NCBI GenBank assembly: GCA_022647575.1
Contig: JALCKY010000001.1
Location: 62,001 to 126,000 of the forward strand
DNA from: Lachnospiraceae bacterium
Lineage (GTDB): Bacteria > Bacillota > Clostridia > Lachnospirales > Lachnospiraceae
DNA length: 64,000 nucleotides
Direction of reading: 5' to 3'
A program made the position numbers and the translations under genes. Positions 39,336-48,785 of the stretch are shown here, piece by piece. The notes beneath the pieces are model-generated. The model worked only from the letters and a program-made list of their open reading frames with translations, was not told where the DNA came from and made no database searches. Position 1 is the first letter of the stretch. Each line of letters opens with the position of its first letter.

Positions 39336-41519
39336 ATGGAGAAAAGGGCTGAACTTTTATCGCCCGCCGGTTCCTTTGAAGGAATGAAGGCCGTGATTGC
39401 CGCCGGAGCTGATGCCGTCTATATCGGCGGTACGAAATTCGGCGCGCGGGCCTATGCCGCCAATCCCGAAAATGATACGCTTCTCGAAGCAATCGATTAT
39501 GCACACCTGAGGAATGTCAGGGTCTATCTGACCGTCAACACGCTTCTGAAAGAAGAGGAGACCGGGGATCTGGTTCCGTTTCTTGCTCCCTGCTGCCGGC
39601 ATGGACTTGACGGCGTCCTGGTTCAGGATTTCGGGGTGCTCAGCATCCTTCATGAACATTTCCCGGAACTGCCTCTTCATGCCAGCACCCAGATGACGGT
39701 CACGGGCCCATACACGGCCCGCTTGCTGAAAGAACTCGGCGTAACCCGGATCGTACCGGCAAGAGAGCTCTCTCTCCCGGAACTGAAGAAAATCCATGAC
39801 GAAAGCGGCCTGGAAGTCGAGGCTTTTGTGCACGGAGCCCTTTGCTTCTGCTATTCGGGGCAGTGCCTTTTAAGCAGCATGCTCGGAGGACGTTCCGGAA
39901 ACCGCGGCCGCTGTGCGCAGCCCTGCCGTCTGCCTTATTCCCTGGAAGGCAGGCCGGGCTCCTGGCTCAGCCCGAAGGATCTCTGCGCCTTGGAGCAGAT
40001 TCCCGATCTGATCGGGGCCGGCGTCATTTCCCTGAAGATCGAAGGCCGCATGAAACAGCCCGAGTATGCCGCAGGCGTCACTTCCGTCTACCGGAAATAT
40101 CTGGATCTCTATGAAAAAGACCCTGCGCATTTCAAGGTCAGTCAGACAGATCTTCAGCTTCTTTCGGATCTCTATAACCGCGAAGGATTTACGGACGGCT
40201 ATTTTCACCGTCACAACGGTCCCGAAATGATGGCCGTGAATCTGAACGGGGACGAAGCAAAAACTCCGCGCGGCGTCAGGAGCATCTATGACGACATGCA
40301 CAGGCTTTACGTGGAAAATGAAAAGCAGCTTCCTGCTGCCGGAAGCTGTCTTCTGAAGGCCGGCCGGAAAATCTCCATTTCCGTTTCCTCAGGAGACTTT
40401 CAGGCAGAAGCCGTCGGAGATCCGGCAGAGGAAGCAAGAAAACAGCCGCTGACTAAAGAGAGGATCCGGGAGCAGCTTTTAAAAACCGGCGGAAGCGATT
40501 TCTATTTCAGCAGAATGGAAGTGGACACGGACGAAAAATCCTTCGTTCCGGTCAGTCTTCTGAATCAGCTGCGGCGGGAGGCACTGGAGAATCTCCGCAG
40601 CAGCATGCTGGCTGCGTACAAAAAGACAGAAACCGAAAACAGGTCCTCCGGAACAGCAGCTTCAGGAGAAGGCATTTCATCTTCGGATCAAGCGGAGCCG
40701 CAGAAACCCGGCAGGGGTTTTGTGATGTCCGCTTCCTTCGAAACGGAAGACCAGTACCGGGTATTGCTGGAAGTACGCGGAATCCGGGATCTCTATGCCG
40801 AAGGATGCAGCATTTCCGATATACGGGAAAAGACGGAAGAGTGCCGCGGACACGGAAAGAACCTTTTCCTTGCCCTGCCCTTTATCGAACGTGCGGGAGA
40901 CTGCAGTGAAGTCTACAGCCATGCGCGGGAGCTTTTGGATGCCGGTCTTTCCGGATTCCTTGCCAGGTCGCTGGAATCTTATTCCCATCTGAGGGAACTC
41001 GGCCTCCTGAAAGTTACCGCCGTTGATTCCGGGATCTATACCTGGAACCATGCATCGTCGGATTTCTTCAGCCGCTCCGGGATCCTGTTCGACACGGCTC
41101 CGCTGGAATTCAATAAAAAGGAACTGTACGGCAGGGAGAATGTAAAAAGTGAAATCATCGTCTACGGACGGGCGCCTCTGATGGTCACCGCGCAGTGCTT
41201 CCGGAAGAATGTTTCCGGATGTACGAAGACCCCCGGTTTCCTTTCTCTGACAGACCGGAAAGGTACCGATTTTTTAATAAAAAACTGCTGTGATTTCTGT
41301 TATAATGTACTCTATAACAGCGTACCGGCCAATCTGTCGGAAGAGCCTTCGACGCTCCTGAAAATGGGCTTCCGCAGGGCAAGGCTTGCGTTTACGGATG
41401 AAAGTGCGGAAGAGTGCGGAAGGATTGCTTCTTCCTTTGCCGGAAGCTTTGCACACGGAGAGGAACGAAAGCCGGAAGGCAGGCACACAAAGGGACATTT
41501 CGAACGGGGAGTTCTTTAA
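39336..41519 (+). CDS. U32 family peptidase (collagenase-like)
   Basis: The 727-residue protein begins with ELLSPAGSFEGMKAVIAAGADAVYIGG, a classic U32 start, and contains the signature EAFVHGALCFCYSGQCLLSS with GNRGRCAQPCR, whose cysteines form an iron-sulfur or metal site in related U32 proteins (YegQ, RlhA, TrhP). The C-terminal part carries extra cysteines (KNCCDFCYNVLYN). U32 proteins are called peptidases, but several act in RNA hydroxylation, so a tRNA/rRNA-modification role is as likely. ATG 39336 has AAGGAGG six bases upstream. Confidence 0.85.
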   Translation: MEKRAELLSPAGSFEGMKAVIAAGADAVYIGGTKFGARAYAANPENDTLLEAIDYAHLRNVRVYLTVNTLLKEEETGDLVPFLAPCCRHGLDGVLVQDFGVLSILHEHFPELPLHASTQMTVTGPYTARLLKELGVTRIVPARELSLPELKKIHDESGLEVEAFVHGALCFCYSGQCLLSSMLGGRSGNRGRCAQPCRLPYSLEGRPGSWLSPKDLCALEQIPDLIGAGVISLKIEGRMKQPEYAAGVTSVYRKYLDLYEKDPAHFKVSQTDLQLLSDLYNREGFTDGYFHRHNGPEMMAVNLNGDEAKTPRGVRSIYDDMHRLYVENEKQLPAAGSCLLKAGRKISISVSSGDFQAEAVGDPAEEARKQPLTKERIREQLLKTGGSDFYFSRMEVDTDEKSFVPVSLLNQLRREALENLRSSMLAAYKKTETENRSSGTAASGEGISSSDQAEPQKPGRGFVMSASFETEDQYRVLLEVRGIRDLYAEGCSISDIREKTEECRGHGKNLFLALPFIERAGDCSEVYSHARELLDAGLSGFLARSLESYSHLRELGLLKVTAVDSGIYTWNHASSDFFSRSGILFDTAPLEFNKKELYGRENVKSEIIVYGRAPLMVTAQCFRKNVSGCTKTPGFLSLTDRKGTDFLIKNCCDFCYNVLYNSVPANLSEEPSTLLKMGFRRARLAFTDESAEECGRIASSFAGSFAHGEERKPEGRHTKGHFERGVL

Positions 41520-41528
41520 GGGGAAATC

Positions 41529-42851
41529 TTGAATATCGTGATACAGCTTTCCAAGTTCATGTTCATTCTTCTGATCCTCCTGTACTGCCTGGAGGCTTAT
41601 ACTTATTTCCGCAAAAAGACTCCTGAGAAGAAAAAAGCGCTCCTGAAAAGACAGGTCGTCGTGATCTATACCATGGTCATTCTCGGCTACGTCATTATTT
41701 TCATCAACACGATGAATTACCTGGTTCTTCTTCTGTGCGGCGGAATCATCGTCTATTACGCCGTGACGCTGATGTGCTACCGGCTGATTTACCCGAAGGC
41801 CTCGATGCTTCTGGTCAATGACATGCTGATGCTCCTTTCCATCGGGTTCATCATCATTGCCCGGCTGGACATGGACGAGGCAGTCAAGCAGTTCATGATT
41901 GCGGCCGGAGGCACGGTGGTCGCTTTTCTGATCCCGGTCATCGTACGGAAACTGAAGATCCTACCGAAGCTGACCTGGCTTTATGCAGCCCTGGGCATCG
42001 CTTCCCTTCTTGTCGTGCTCGGACTTGCCACCATCAGCGGCGGCGCCAAGCTGTCCCTGACCGTCGGGGGGATTACGATTCAGTTCTCGGAGCTTGTGAA
42101 AATCACCCTGGTTTTCTTCATGGCGGCCATGCTTTCCAAAGACTCCCATTTCAAGAGCGTAGCAGTGACGACGATTGTCGCCGGCATCCATGTGATCATC
42201 CTGGTGCTGTCCACCGATCTTGGAACAGCCCTTGTCTTTTTCGTGACGTATCTGGTCATGGTCTATGTCGCCACCAGGAAGCCCGCCTATACGGCCGTGG
42301 GACTGGGCGCCGGCGTACTGGCCGGGATCGCGGCTTATTTCCTGTTCGCGCATGTCCGGAAGAGAGTCGTTGCCTGGCAGGATCCTTTTAAAGTCTACGA
42401 CAGTTCCGGATACCAGATTGTCCAGGCGCTCTTTGCCATCGGAGCCGGAGGCTGGTTCGGCGCCGGACTCTGCCAGGGTTCTCCGGATACCATTCCCGTC
42501 GCTTCCAAGGACTTTGTCTTTGCTGCCATCTGCGAAGAATTCGGTTCCGTCTTTGCCATATCGCTGATCTTGGTCTGCATGAGCATGTTCCTGCTGATCG
42601 TGAATATTTCTTTTGAGATCCGTGACAAATTCTACAAGCTGGTTGCCCTGGGTCTCGGAACCGAATATGCATTTCAGGTCTTCCTGACTATCGGCGGCGT
42701 GACGAAATTCATTCCGATGACCGGCATAACGCTTCCGCTTGTAAGCTACGGAGGAAGTTCCGTCATGAGCACGATCATCATGCTGGCCATTGTCCAGGGA
42801 CTCTATATTTTAAGAGAAGATGAAGGAGCGGCAGAGCTTGAAGAAGCGTAA
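41529..42851 (+). CDS. SEDS peptidoglycan polymerase (FtsW/RodA family)
   Basis: It polymerises lipid II into glycan strands at the membrane. The 440-residue protein has about ten to twelve transmembrane helices and the SEDS signatures QFSELVKITLVFFMA, STDLGTALVFFVTYL, GAGGWFGAGLCQGSP, DFVFAAICEEFG and GITLPLVSYGGSSVM. The start is TTG 41529 after AAGGGGAAA. An extra N-terminal helix pair precedes the usual core. The partner transpeptidase overlaps its 3' end, so the two form a polymerase-transpeptidase pair. Whether it serves division, elongation or sporulation is not clear. Confidence 0.92.
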   Translation: MNIVIQLSKFMFILLILLYCLEAYTYFRKKTPEKKKALLKRQVVVIYTMVILGYVIIFINTMNYLVLLLCGGIIVYYAVTLMCYRLIYPKASMLLVNDMLMLLSIGFIIIARLDMDEAVKQFMIAAGGTVVAFLIPVIVRKLKILPKLTWLYAALGIASLLVVLGLATISGGAKLSLTVGGITIQFSELVKITLVFFMAAMLSKDSHFKSVAVTTIVAGIHVIILVLSTDLGTALVFFVTYLVMVYVATRKPAYTAVGLGAGVLAGIAAYFLFAHVRKRVVAWQDPFKVYDSSGYQIVQALFAIGAGGWFGAGLCQGSPDTIPVASKDFVFAAICEEFGSVFAISLILVCMSMFLLIVNISFEIRDKFYKLVALGLGTEYAFQVFLTIGGVTKFIPMTGITLPLVSYGGSSVMSTIIMLAIVQGLYILREDEGAAELEEA

Positions 42852-44358
42852 TGTCGAACAGGGAAATACAACAGAGATCATTGCGGAAGACGTTCAGAAA
42901 ATCCTGAACGAGAAGAACTCCGCGCCTTCTCCGCAGCCCAAAAAACAGAAAAAGAAATCGACGCCGTACATCGTTATTTCCTATGCGTTCGTTTTTATTT
43001 TCGTAGCCCTGATCGGCTATGTTGTTTATTTCAACGTCATGATGCGGGACCAGATCCTGAGCAGTCCGTACAACAAGAGACAGGATTCCCAGGCCCAGTA
43101 TGTCGTGCGCGGAAATATCGAGAGCGCCGACGGAAAGGTCCTGGCAACGACACAGGTCGCCTCTGACGGGACGGTTCAGAGAGTCTATCCGTATTCAAAT
43201 GTTTTTGCCCATGCAGTCGGCTATGCCTCCAACGGGAAGAGCGGCCTGGAATCATCGGCAAATTATGACCTTCTCACATCGCATATCAGCTTCATCCAGC
43301 ATATCATGAATGAATTCAACAACACCAAGGATCCGGGCGATACCGTTACGACGACGCTGGATACGAATCTTCAGCAGGCAGCCTATAATGCCCTCGGTGA
43401 TTACCGCGGGGCGGTCATCGTCATGAACCCAAAAACCGGTGCCATTCTGGCCATGGTCAGCAAGCCGGACTTTGATCCGAACACGATTGCCGCGGACTGG
43501 AACGATATCATCAACGGAAGCGGTTCCCAGCTGGTCAACCGCGTGACTTCGGGAAGCTATCCGCCGGGATCCATTTTCAAGATCGTGACTTCGCTGGCTT
43601 ATTTCCGTCAGAATGCCACTTTTGAAGGTTTCTCCTTCGACTGTACCGGATCCATCACGATTGACGGAAATACGGTCCATTGCTCTGCCGGAGAAGTGCA
43701 CGGACAGGAGGATTTCACCAAAGCGTTTGCGGAAAGCTGCAACAGCGCATTTGCCCAAATCGGGGTCAGTCTCGGCGGGGCACCGATCCGTTCCGCAGCG
43801 GAAAGCCTTCTGATGAACAAGTCTCTTCCCTGCGACTTCTCCTACAAAGAATGCTCCGTCACGGTTGACGGCTCCAGCGATGTCAAGGACCTGATGCAGA
43901 CTGCCTTCGGTCAGGGAGAAACAACGGTTACGCCTTACGGCATGGCCCTGATCGTGTCGGCAATCGCGAACGACGGCGTCCTGATGAAGCCTTACATCAT
44001 TTCCGGCATACGAAGCACGGACGGAACCGATGTGTCCCGGACGCAGCCGGAAAAATATGCAACGCTGATGACGCAGACCGAGGCTTCCCAGCTGAAAGAG
44101 CTGATGAAGGCCGTTGTTTCCGAAGGAACCGCCGTCTCCCTGAGCGGAGAAGACTATCAGGTGGCAGGCAAAACCGGTTCGGCGGAATACACGAAAGCCG
44201 ACGGTACGACCGGCACGCATTCCTGGTTTGTCGGTTTTTCGAATCCGGATGACCCGGATCTGGCTTTCGCCGTGATTGCGGAAGACGGCGGGCTGGGCTC
44301 TTCGACGGCCGTCCCGATGACCAAGTCCATCCTGAATGCGTATTATTACAAAGATTGA
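42838..44358 (+). CDS. Class B penicillin-binding protein (transpeptidase)
   Basis: A short cytoplasmic tail and one membrane anchor (about residues 45-68) precede a PBP dimerisation region and the transpeptidase domain. Active-site motifs are SIFK (Ser near residue 245), SCN in AESCNSAFAQIG, and KTG near residue 445 (AGKTGSAEY). It cross-links peptidoglycan made by the SEDS protein whose gene it overlaps by 14 bases. I prefer TTG 42838, because AAGGAG (42824-42829) is well spaced; ATG 42820 would add six residues. Length 506 is on the short side for class B PBPs, with no PASTA domains. Confidence 0.9.
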   Translation: MKKRNVEQGNTTEIIAEDVQKILNEKNSAPSPQPKKQKKKSTPYIVISYAFVFIFVALIGYVVYFNVMMRDQILSSPYNKRQDSQAQYVVRGNIESADGKVLATTQVASDGTVQRVYPYSNVFAHAVGYASNGKSGLESSANYDLLTSHISFIQHIMNEFNNTKDPGDTVTTTLDTNLQQAAYNALGDYRGAVIVMNPKTGAILAMVSKPDFDPNTIAADWNDIINGSGSQLVNRVTSGSYPPGSIFKIVTSLAYFRQNATFEGFSFDCTGSITIDGNTVHCSAGEVHGQEDFTKAFAESCNSAFAQIGVSLGGAPIRSAAESLLMNKSLPCDFSYKECSVTVDGSSDVKDLMQTAFGQGETTVTPYGMALIVSAIANDGVLMKPYIISGIRSTDGTDVSRTQPEKYATLMTQTEASQLKELMKAVVSEGTAVSLSGEDYQVAGKTGSAEYTKADGTTGTHSWFVGFSNPDDPDLAFAVIAEDGGLGSSTAVPMTKSILNAYYYKD

Positions 44359-44374
44359 AAAGGAGAGCCGCAGC

Positions 44375-44692
44375 ATGTTAAAATGGTCTGACAGAATGTA
44401 CGTCGGCAGCGGAATGAAAAAAACAGCGCTGCGGAAAACCGTAGCGGATCTCAATGCGGGGCGGACCGTTATCGGAAAGTATCTCGTTACGCTTGCCGTC
44501 AGCCGGGAGAATCAGCTGGAAATCGTCAATACGCTGAATCTGATACAGAAGAATGTCTATGCACGTACGCCGCTGGTCGTCGGAATCGCTTCGGATTATG
44601 ATGATGCCGTGCAATTGGTCGTGAAGATCACGGAAGACGTGGTAAAGGCGACCGGTGAAGCAGACATCCGCAGATACTTTGAGGAGAATTAG
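44375..44692 (+). CDS. Conserved small protein of unknown function
   Basis: I do not recognise this 105-residue protein. It has no signal peptide or membrane helix, and has an alternating strand/helix pattern with IGKYLVTLAVSRENQLEIV and PLVVGIASDYDDAVQLVVKI, which could be a small alpha/beta fold. AAGGAG lies just before ATG 44375; a longer frame from 44336 begins inside the PBP gene. It sits between the PBP gene and DUF2953-gerW, two bases before the latter pair, so it is almost certainly expressed with them. Confidence 0.65.
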   Translation: MLKWSDRMYVGSGMKKTALRKTVADLNAGRTVIGKYLVTLAVSRENQLEIVNTLNLIQKNVYARTPLVVGIASDYDDAVQLVVKITEDVVKATGEADIRRYFEEN

Positions 44693-44694
44693 AA

Positions 44695-45840
44695 TTGGCA
44701 GTCTTTCTGGCAATTTTAAAAACGATAGGAATTATCCTTCTGATCATCCTTGCCATCATCGTGATCCTGCTTTGTCTTGTGCTTTTTGTCCCGGTCCGAT
44801 ACGAAGCTTCCGGATTCAAGCACGAAAAGGACATCCAGGGAAAAGCGCGCGTGACGTGGCTTCTGCATGCAGTTTCCTTTACCATAGGCTATCAAGCGGA
44901 CGGATCGGACGGAGTAACCAAGGAACTCAGGATTTTCGGCATCCCGCTGGAACGATATCAAAACTTTTTCCGGAATCTGAAAAACCACCGGAGGAAAAGC
45001 CGAAAGAAAAAGCGCCTGGAAAAAATCCGGAAAAAGAATCCTCAGCAGTATGAGGAAATGAAGGCGGAAGCAGCCGCCAGGAAGAAAGCGGCGGAGCAGA
45101 AGAAACAGGAGGAAGAACAGCAGGCAGAAGAACAGCAGGCGGAAGAGCATCAACGGAAAGCAGAATTCGCCGATTCTTTCCTTCACGCTTTCGCAGACAG
45201 AACGGATGGAACGGAACAGGAAAAAACGGAACAGGAAGAAACGGAAGATGTCCAAAAAGGCTCCGGGAACCTCCTGACCATTATCCTGAAGGCAGTCGGA
45301 AAAATCACCGGAATCATATCGGTTTTAGCCGTAAAAGCCGGGAAGAAGCTGGCCTGGATCTTTACCCATCTGATACAGGTCATTACGGGACTGTTTTATC
45401 TTCCTCAGAAGATTGCCGCGGCGCTCAGGAGCTTCTTCTCCAAACTGAAGGCACTGTGTGCTACAATAGACCGGTGGGTTTCTTTTGCAAAGGATCCGCG
45501 GACGCATGCCGCGCTGAAGCTCGTTCTGAAAAAGCTGAAGAAACTGCTGCATCACATCGCACCGAAGAAGATGAGCGGAGAGGTCCGGTTCGGACTGGAC
45601 GATCCTTCGAAGACCGGAACAATTCTGGCCGGAGTCAGTGCCCTGTACCCGGTTTATGCAGGCAAGGTGAAGTTCACGCCGAATTTTGAGGAAGCGGAAT
45701 TCAGCGGACATCTGGAAATGAAGGGCAGGATTTTTCTGTACTATGCAGTTTATACGGCCCTTACGGTATATTTCAATAAGAACGTCAAATACGTGATTCA
45801 GTTCTTTAAGAACGTCAAGGAGGAAAAGAGCAATGGCTGA
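44695..45840 (+). CDS. DUF2953-family membrane protein
   Basis: The 381-residue protein has an N-terminal membrane helix (about residues 6-30), a conserved globular part (VRYEASGFKHEKDIQGKARV), a highly charged Lys/Glu/Gln coiled middle (about 95-195) and a conserved C-terminal half (KPKKMSGEVRF-like KKMSGEVRFGLDDPSKTG...GRIFLYY). DUF2953 genes usually sit next to gerW/ytfJ, as here, in sporulating Bacillota; the function is unknown. The start is TTG 44695 after GAGGAG. It overlaps gerW by eight bases. Confidence 0.8.
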   Translation: MAVFLAILKTIGIILLIILAIIVILLCLVLFVPVRYEASGFKHEKDIQGKARVTWLLHAVSFTIGYQADGSDGVTKELRIFGIPLERYQNFFRNLKNHRRKSRKKKRLEKIRKKNPQQYEEMKAEAAARKKAAEQKKQEEEQQAEEQQAEEHQRKAEFADSFLHAFADRTDGTEQEKTEQEETEDVQKGSGNLLTIILKAVGKITGIISVLAVKAGKKLAWIFTHLIQVITGLFYLPQKIAAALRSFFSKLKALCATIDRWVSFAKDPRTHAALKLVLKKLKKLLHHIAPKKMSGEVRFGLDDPSKTGTILAGVSALYPVYAGKVKFTPNFEEAEFSGHLEMKGRIFLYYAVYTALTVYFNKNVKYVIQFFKNVKEEKSNG

Positions 45841-46237
45841 AAACAGTAATGATTTCAAATCGACGGTGGAAGAGCTTTTCAAGGGAATGGACAGTTTCAT
45901 TTCTTCCAAGACGGTCGTCGGAGAAGCAATCCACGTAGGGGATGCGATTATCCTTCCGCTGATCGATGTTACCTTCGCAGTGGGAGCAGGTGCTTCCCAG
46001 AGCGAAAAGAACAACCCGAATGCCGGCGGCGGCATGGGCGGAAAAGTAACGCCTTCCGCGGTCCTGGTCATTTCCAACGGAACGACCAAACTGGTCAACG
46101 TCAAGAATCAGGACGGCCTGACGAAGATTCTCGATATGGTCCCGGATTTCGTCAATAAATTCACTTCAGGGAAGAAGTCGAAAACCGCTGAGGAAACGGA
46201 CGGATCCGACGAAAAGGAAAGCAAAGAAGAGAAGTAA
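45833..46237 (+). CDS. gerW: Sporulation protein GerW/YtfJ family
   Basis: The 134-residue protein matches GerW: VEELFKGMDSFISSKTVVGEAIHVGD, IILPLIDVTFAVGAG, the glycine patch GGGMGGKVTPSAVLVI and a charged C-tail. In Bacillus GerW is needed for spore germination with some nutrients; in non-sporulating relatives the role is unknown. It overlaps the DUF2953 gene by eight bases and ends before a bidirectional terminator shared with rpmB. Confidence 0.9.
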   Translation: MAENSNDFKSTVEELFKGMDSFISSKTVVGEAIHVGDAIILPLIDVTFAVGAGASQSEKNNPNAGGGMGGKVTPSAVLVISNGTTKLVNVKNQDGLTKILDMVPDFVNKFTSGKKSKTAEETDGSDEKESKEEK

Positions 46238-46240
46238 AAA

Positions 46241-46284
46241 AAACAGGGTATCGGGAATCCTAAGATTCCCAATACCCTGTTTCA
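46241..46284. terminator. Bidirectional terminator between gerW and rpmB
   Basis: Left arm AAACAGGGTATCGGGAATC (46241-46259) pairs with GATTCCCAATACCCTGTTT (46264-46282) with one mismatch. There are A-rich and T-rich flanks on both sides, so it can stop transcripts from both directions. Confidence 0.88.
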
Positions 46285-46294
46285 TTGACAGGAA

Positions 46295-46480
46295 TTATAC
46301 ACGCTCTACTTTGCCGGAACGAAGGCAGGACGTACATACATAAGCATGCTGCGGAGCGCCGTTCACTTTGATCTTGACTCTCTTAATATTGGATTTCCAC
46401 ATACGGTTAGATCTTCTATGTGAATGACTCACATTATTTCCGAAGTGAGCACCCTTTCCGCAAATCGCACATACAGCCAT
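46295..46480 (-). CDS. rpmB: 50S ribosomal protein L28
   Basis: The 61-residue protein begins MAVCAICGKGAHFGNNVSHS and ends with VCTSCLRSGKVERV, a typical bL28 of the zinc-binding (two CxxC) form. The ATG at 46480 has AAGGAGG eight bases upstream on the minus strand; a GTG three codons earlier overlaps that site. It is monocistronic, transcribed against its neighbours. Confidence 0.96.
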   Translation of the reverse strand: MAVCAICGKGAHFGNNVSHSHRRSNRMWKSNIKRVKIKVNGAPQHAYVCTSCLRSGKVERV

Positions 46481-46533
46481 TTCAGACACCTCCTTGCCTT
46501 AAAATCGGATCCTTCCGAATCCGCAACATTAGT

Positions 46534-46562
46534 ATATTATCAGATACTCCGGAATTATGCAA
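46534..46562 (-). promoter_or_regulatory. Promoter of rpmB (minus strand)
   Basis: On the minus strand TTGCAT (complement of 46557-46562), 17-base spacer and TAATAT (complement of 46534-46539). Confidence 0.55.
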
Positions 46563-46648
46563 GCGTTTCCTTTCAAATGGCGAAAACATCTTTTTTTTTG
46601 AGCAGGTTCGGGTTATAATGAAATCCATAAGCAGGAGGTGCCTCTATC

Positions 46649-47005
46649 ATGAAGGGACGCATGAATTCCGAATACGGAGAAATCGTCATTGATCCCGACG
46701 TAGTCGCAACTTACGCAGGCTCCATGGCTGTTGAATGCTTCGGCATTGTAGGAATGGCAGCGGTCAGCGTTAAGGACGGCCTCGTCAAGCTTCTGAGGCG
46801 GGAATCGCTCAAGCACGGCATCAATGTCAGAATTGAAAACAACAGAATTACGCTGACGCTCCATATCATTGTCGCTTACGGGGTAAGCATACTGACCGTG
46901 ACGGACAATCTCGTTGAAAACGTGAAATACAAAGTAGAAGAGTTTACAGGAATGAAAGTAGACCGCATCGATGTTGTGGTCGAAGGTGTCCGCGTTATCG
47001 ATTAA
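46649..47005 (+). CDS. Asp23/Gls24 family envelope stress response protein
   Basis: The 118-residue protein shows the Asp23 family pattern: GEIVIDPDVVATYAGSMAVE, CFGIVGMA, and the C-terminal VKYKVEEFTGMKVDRIDVVVEGVRV. In many Bacillota this gene (yloU type) precedes the fatty-acid kinase gene fakA/yloV, as here. AGGAGG lies before ATG 46649 and a TATAAT at 46614-46619 is a likely -10, with only a T-rich -35. Confidence 0.92.
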   Translation: MKGRMNSEYGEIVIDPDVVATYAGSMAVECFGIVGMAAVSVKDGLVKLLRRESLKHGINVRIENNRITLTLHIIVAYGVSILTVTDNLVENVKYKVEEFTGMKVDRIDVVVEGVRVID

Positions 47006-47025
47006 CGTCTTGGAGGATAACTGAT

Positions 47026-48705
47026 TTGGCTGTGAATACCATCGATGCTCCGCTGCTGAAAAAGATGTTTCTTACCGGGGCAAAAGAACTCGAATCAAAC
47101 AAAGAATGGATTAACGAACTGAACGTATTTCCTGTTCCCGACGGGGATACCGGCACGAACATGACCCTGACCATCCTTTCGGCGGTCAAGGCTGTCTGCG
47201 AACTTCCGGAGCTCAGCCTGGCTGAAACGGCAAAGGCGATTTCTTCGGGATCGCTTCGGGGAGCGCGCGGAAATTCCGGCGTCATTCTCTCGCAGCTGTT
47301 CAGGGGCTTTTCAAAAGTCGTCCGCGACAGCGAATCGATTGATGCAAAGCTGACTGCACAGGCCTTCGGACGCGCTGTTGAAACAGCTTACAAGGCTGTC
47401 ATGAAGCCGAAGGAAGGCACGATCCTGACCGTTGCGAAAAGCATGGCGGACAAGGCTGCGGAATGCGCCGAGAAATCCGACGATCTGCAGTTCATGCTCA
47501 ATGCGGTTGTTGCTGCCGGCGACGATACGCTGGCACGCACCCCGGAAATGCTTCCCGTCCTCAAGGAGGCGGGTGTTGTCGATTCCGGCGGACAGGGCCT
47601 CATGATGATCATGCACGGGGCTGTCGATGCTTTCAACGGCAAAGAAGTCGACCTGAATTTCAACGAACCGAAAAAAGAAGAGACCGTAAAAGAAGAAGCA
47701 CCGAAGGATGAAGGAAAAATCCGCTACGGCTACTGCACGGAAATGCTCATTACGCCGGACGGAAGCTTCCCTGAAACAGAAGAAAAAGAATTCAAGGATT
47801 ATCTGGCTACCATCGGCGACAGCATTATCGTACTGTCCACGCAGGGAACCGTCAAAGTCCATGTCCATACCAATGACCCGGGTCTCGTGATTCAGAAGGC
47901 TCTTCTTTACGGCTCGCTGACGAAAGTCAAAGTAGATAACCTGAGCCAGGAACATACGGAGAATCTTTTTGACGAAACGGAAAAAGAAGAGATCTGCGGC
48001 AAGATGAATTATCAGCCGAAAGAAGTCACGGGCACTCCCGAACCGAAGAAGAACGCTTTCATTGCCGTGACCATCGGAGAGGGAATCACGAAAATCTACC
48101 GCGATCTCGGAGTCGACTGCCTGATTGAAGGCGGACAGACCATGAACCCGAGCACGGAAGATATTCTTGAAGCCATCGAAAAAGTCCATGCGGAAAATGT
48201 CTTCATCCTTCCGAACAACAAGAATATCATCCTTTCCGCGAACCAGGCCAAGATGCTGACGAAGAGCTGTCAGGTCTTCGTCGTGCCGACCAAGACGATT
48301 CCGCAGGGAATTACGGCTCTTGTGAATTTTGTCCCGGAACGTTCGCCGGAAGAAAACCTCGCGAATATGACAGAGGAAGCAGAAAGAGTCAAAACCGGTG
48401 AAGTCACCTATGCCGTAAGGGATACGAAAATCGACGGCAGGGAAATTCACCTGGGCGATATCATGGGCATCGGCGATCAGGGCATTCTTGCTGTCGGATC
48501 GGACGTCAGCAGCGTGACCGTGGAAATGCTGAAGCAGATTGCGGATGATTCTTCCGAACTGATCAGCATCTACACCGGAGCGGACATGAATGCGGAAGAT
48601 ACTGAAAAACTTGAAGAGATGGTGAGGGAAGCCTTCCCGGATCTTGAAGTGGAAAGCAGCTTTGGAGGACAGCCGGTTTATTACTGCATCCTTTCCGTGG
48701 AATAA
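47026..48705 (+). CDS. fakA: DAK-domain fatty acid kinase catalytic subunit (FakA/YloV)
   Basis: FakA phosphorylates fatty acids carried by FakB proteins for incorporation into phospholipids. The 559-residue protein has the DhaL/Dak2 domain with PVPDGDTGTNM, SLRGARGNSGVILSQLFRGF and DSGGQGLMMI, a middle domain (YGYCTEMLI and STQGTVKVHVHTNDPG), and the C-terminal DegV-like-related region. The start is TTG 47026 after GGAGG. No fakB is seen in the window. It is placed in an operon with the Asp23 gene and ends at a terminator. Confidence 0.92.
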   Translation: MAVNTIDAPLLKKMFLTGAKELESNKEWINELNVFPVPDGDTGTNMTLTILSAVKAVCELPELSLAETAKAISSGSLRGARGNSGVILSQLFRGFSKVVRDSESIDAKLTAQAFGRAVETAYKAVMKPKEGTILTVAKSMADKAAECAEKSDDLQFMLNAVVAAGDDTLARTPEMLPVLKEAGVVDSGGQGLMMIMHGAVDAFNGKEVDLNFNEPKKEETVKEEAPKDEGKIRYGYCTEMLITPDGSFPETEEKEFKDYLATIGDSIIVLSTQGTVKVHVHTNDPGLVIQKALLYGSLTKVKVDNLSQEHTENLFDETEKEEICGKMNYQPKEVTGTPEPKKNAFIAVTIGEGITKIYRDLGVDCLIEGGQTMNPSTEDILEAIEKVHAENVFILPNNKNIILSANQAKMLTKSCQVFVVPTKTIPQGITALVNFVPERSPEENLANMTEEAERVKTGEVTYAVRDTKIDGREIHLGDIMGIGDQGILAVGSDVSSVTVEMLKQIADDSSELISIYTGADMNAEDTEKLEEMVREAFPDLEVESSFGGQPVYYCILSVE

Positions 48706-48718
48706 TCAGAATTTTTTG

Positions 48719-48766
48719 AAGGGGGCGTTATACGGCGGAGAACTGTGTAACGTCCCCCTTTTGTTT
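48719..48766 (+). terminator. Intrinsic terminator after fakA
   Basis: AAGGGGGCGTTA (48719-48730) pairs with TAACGTCCCCCTT (48748-48760) with a one-base bulge, followed by TTGTTT. Confidence 0.78.
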
Positions 48767-48785
48767 ATCGGAGGCTGAATACCGG

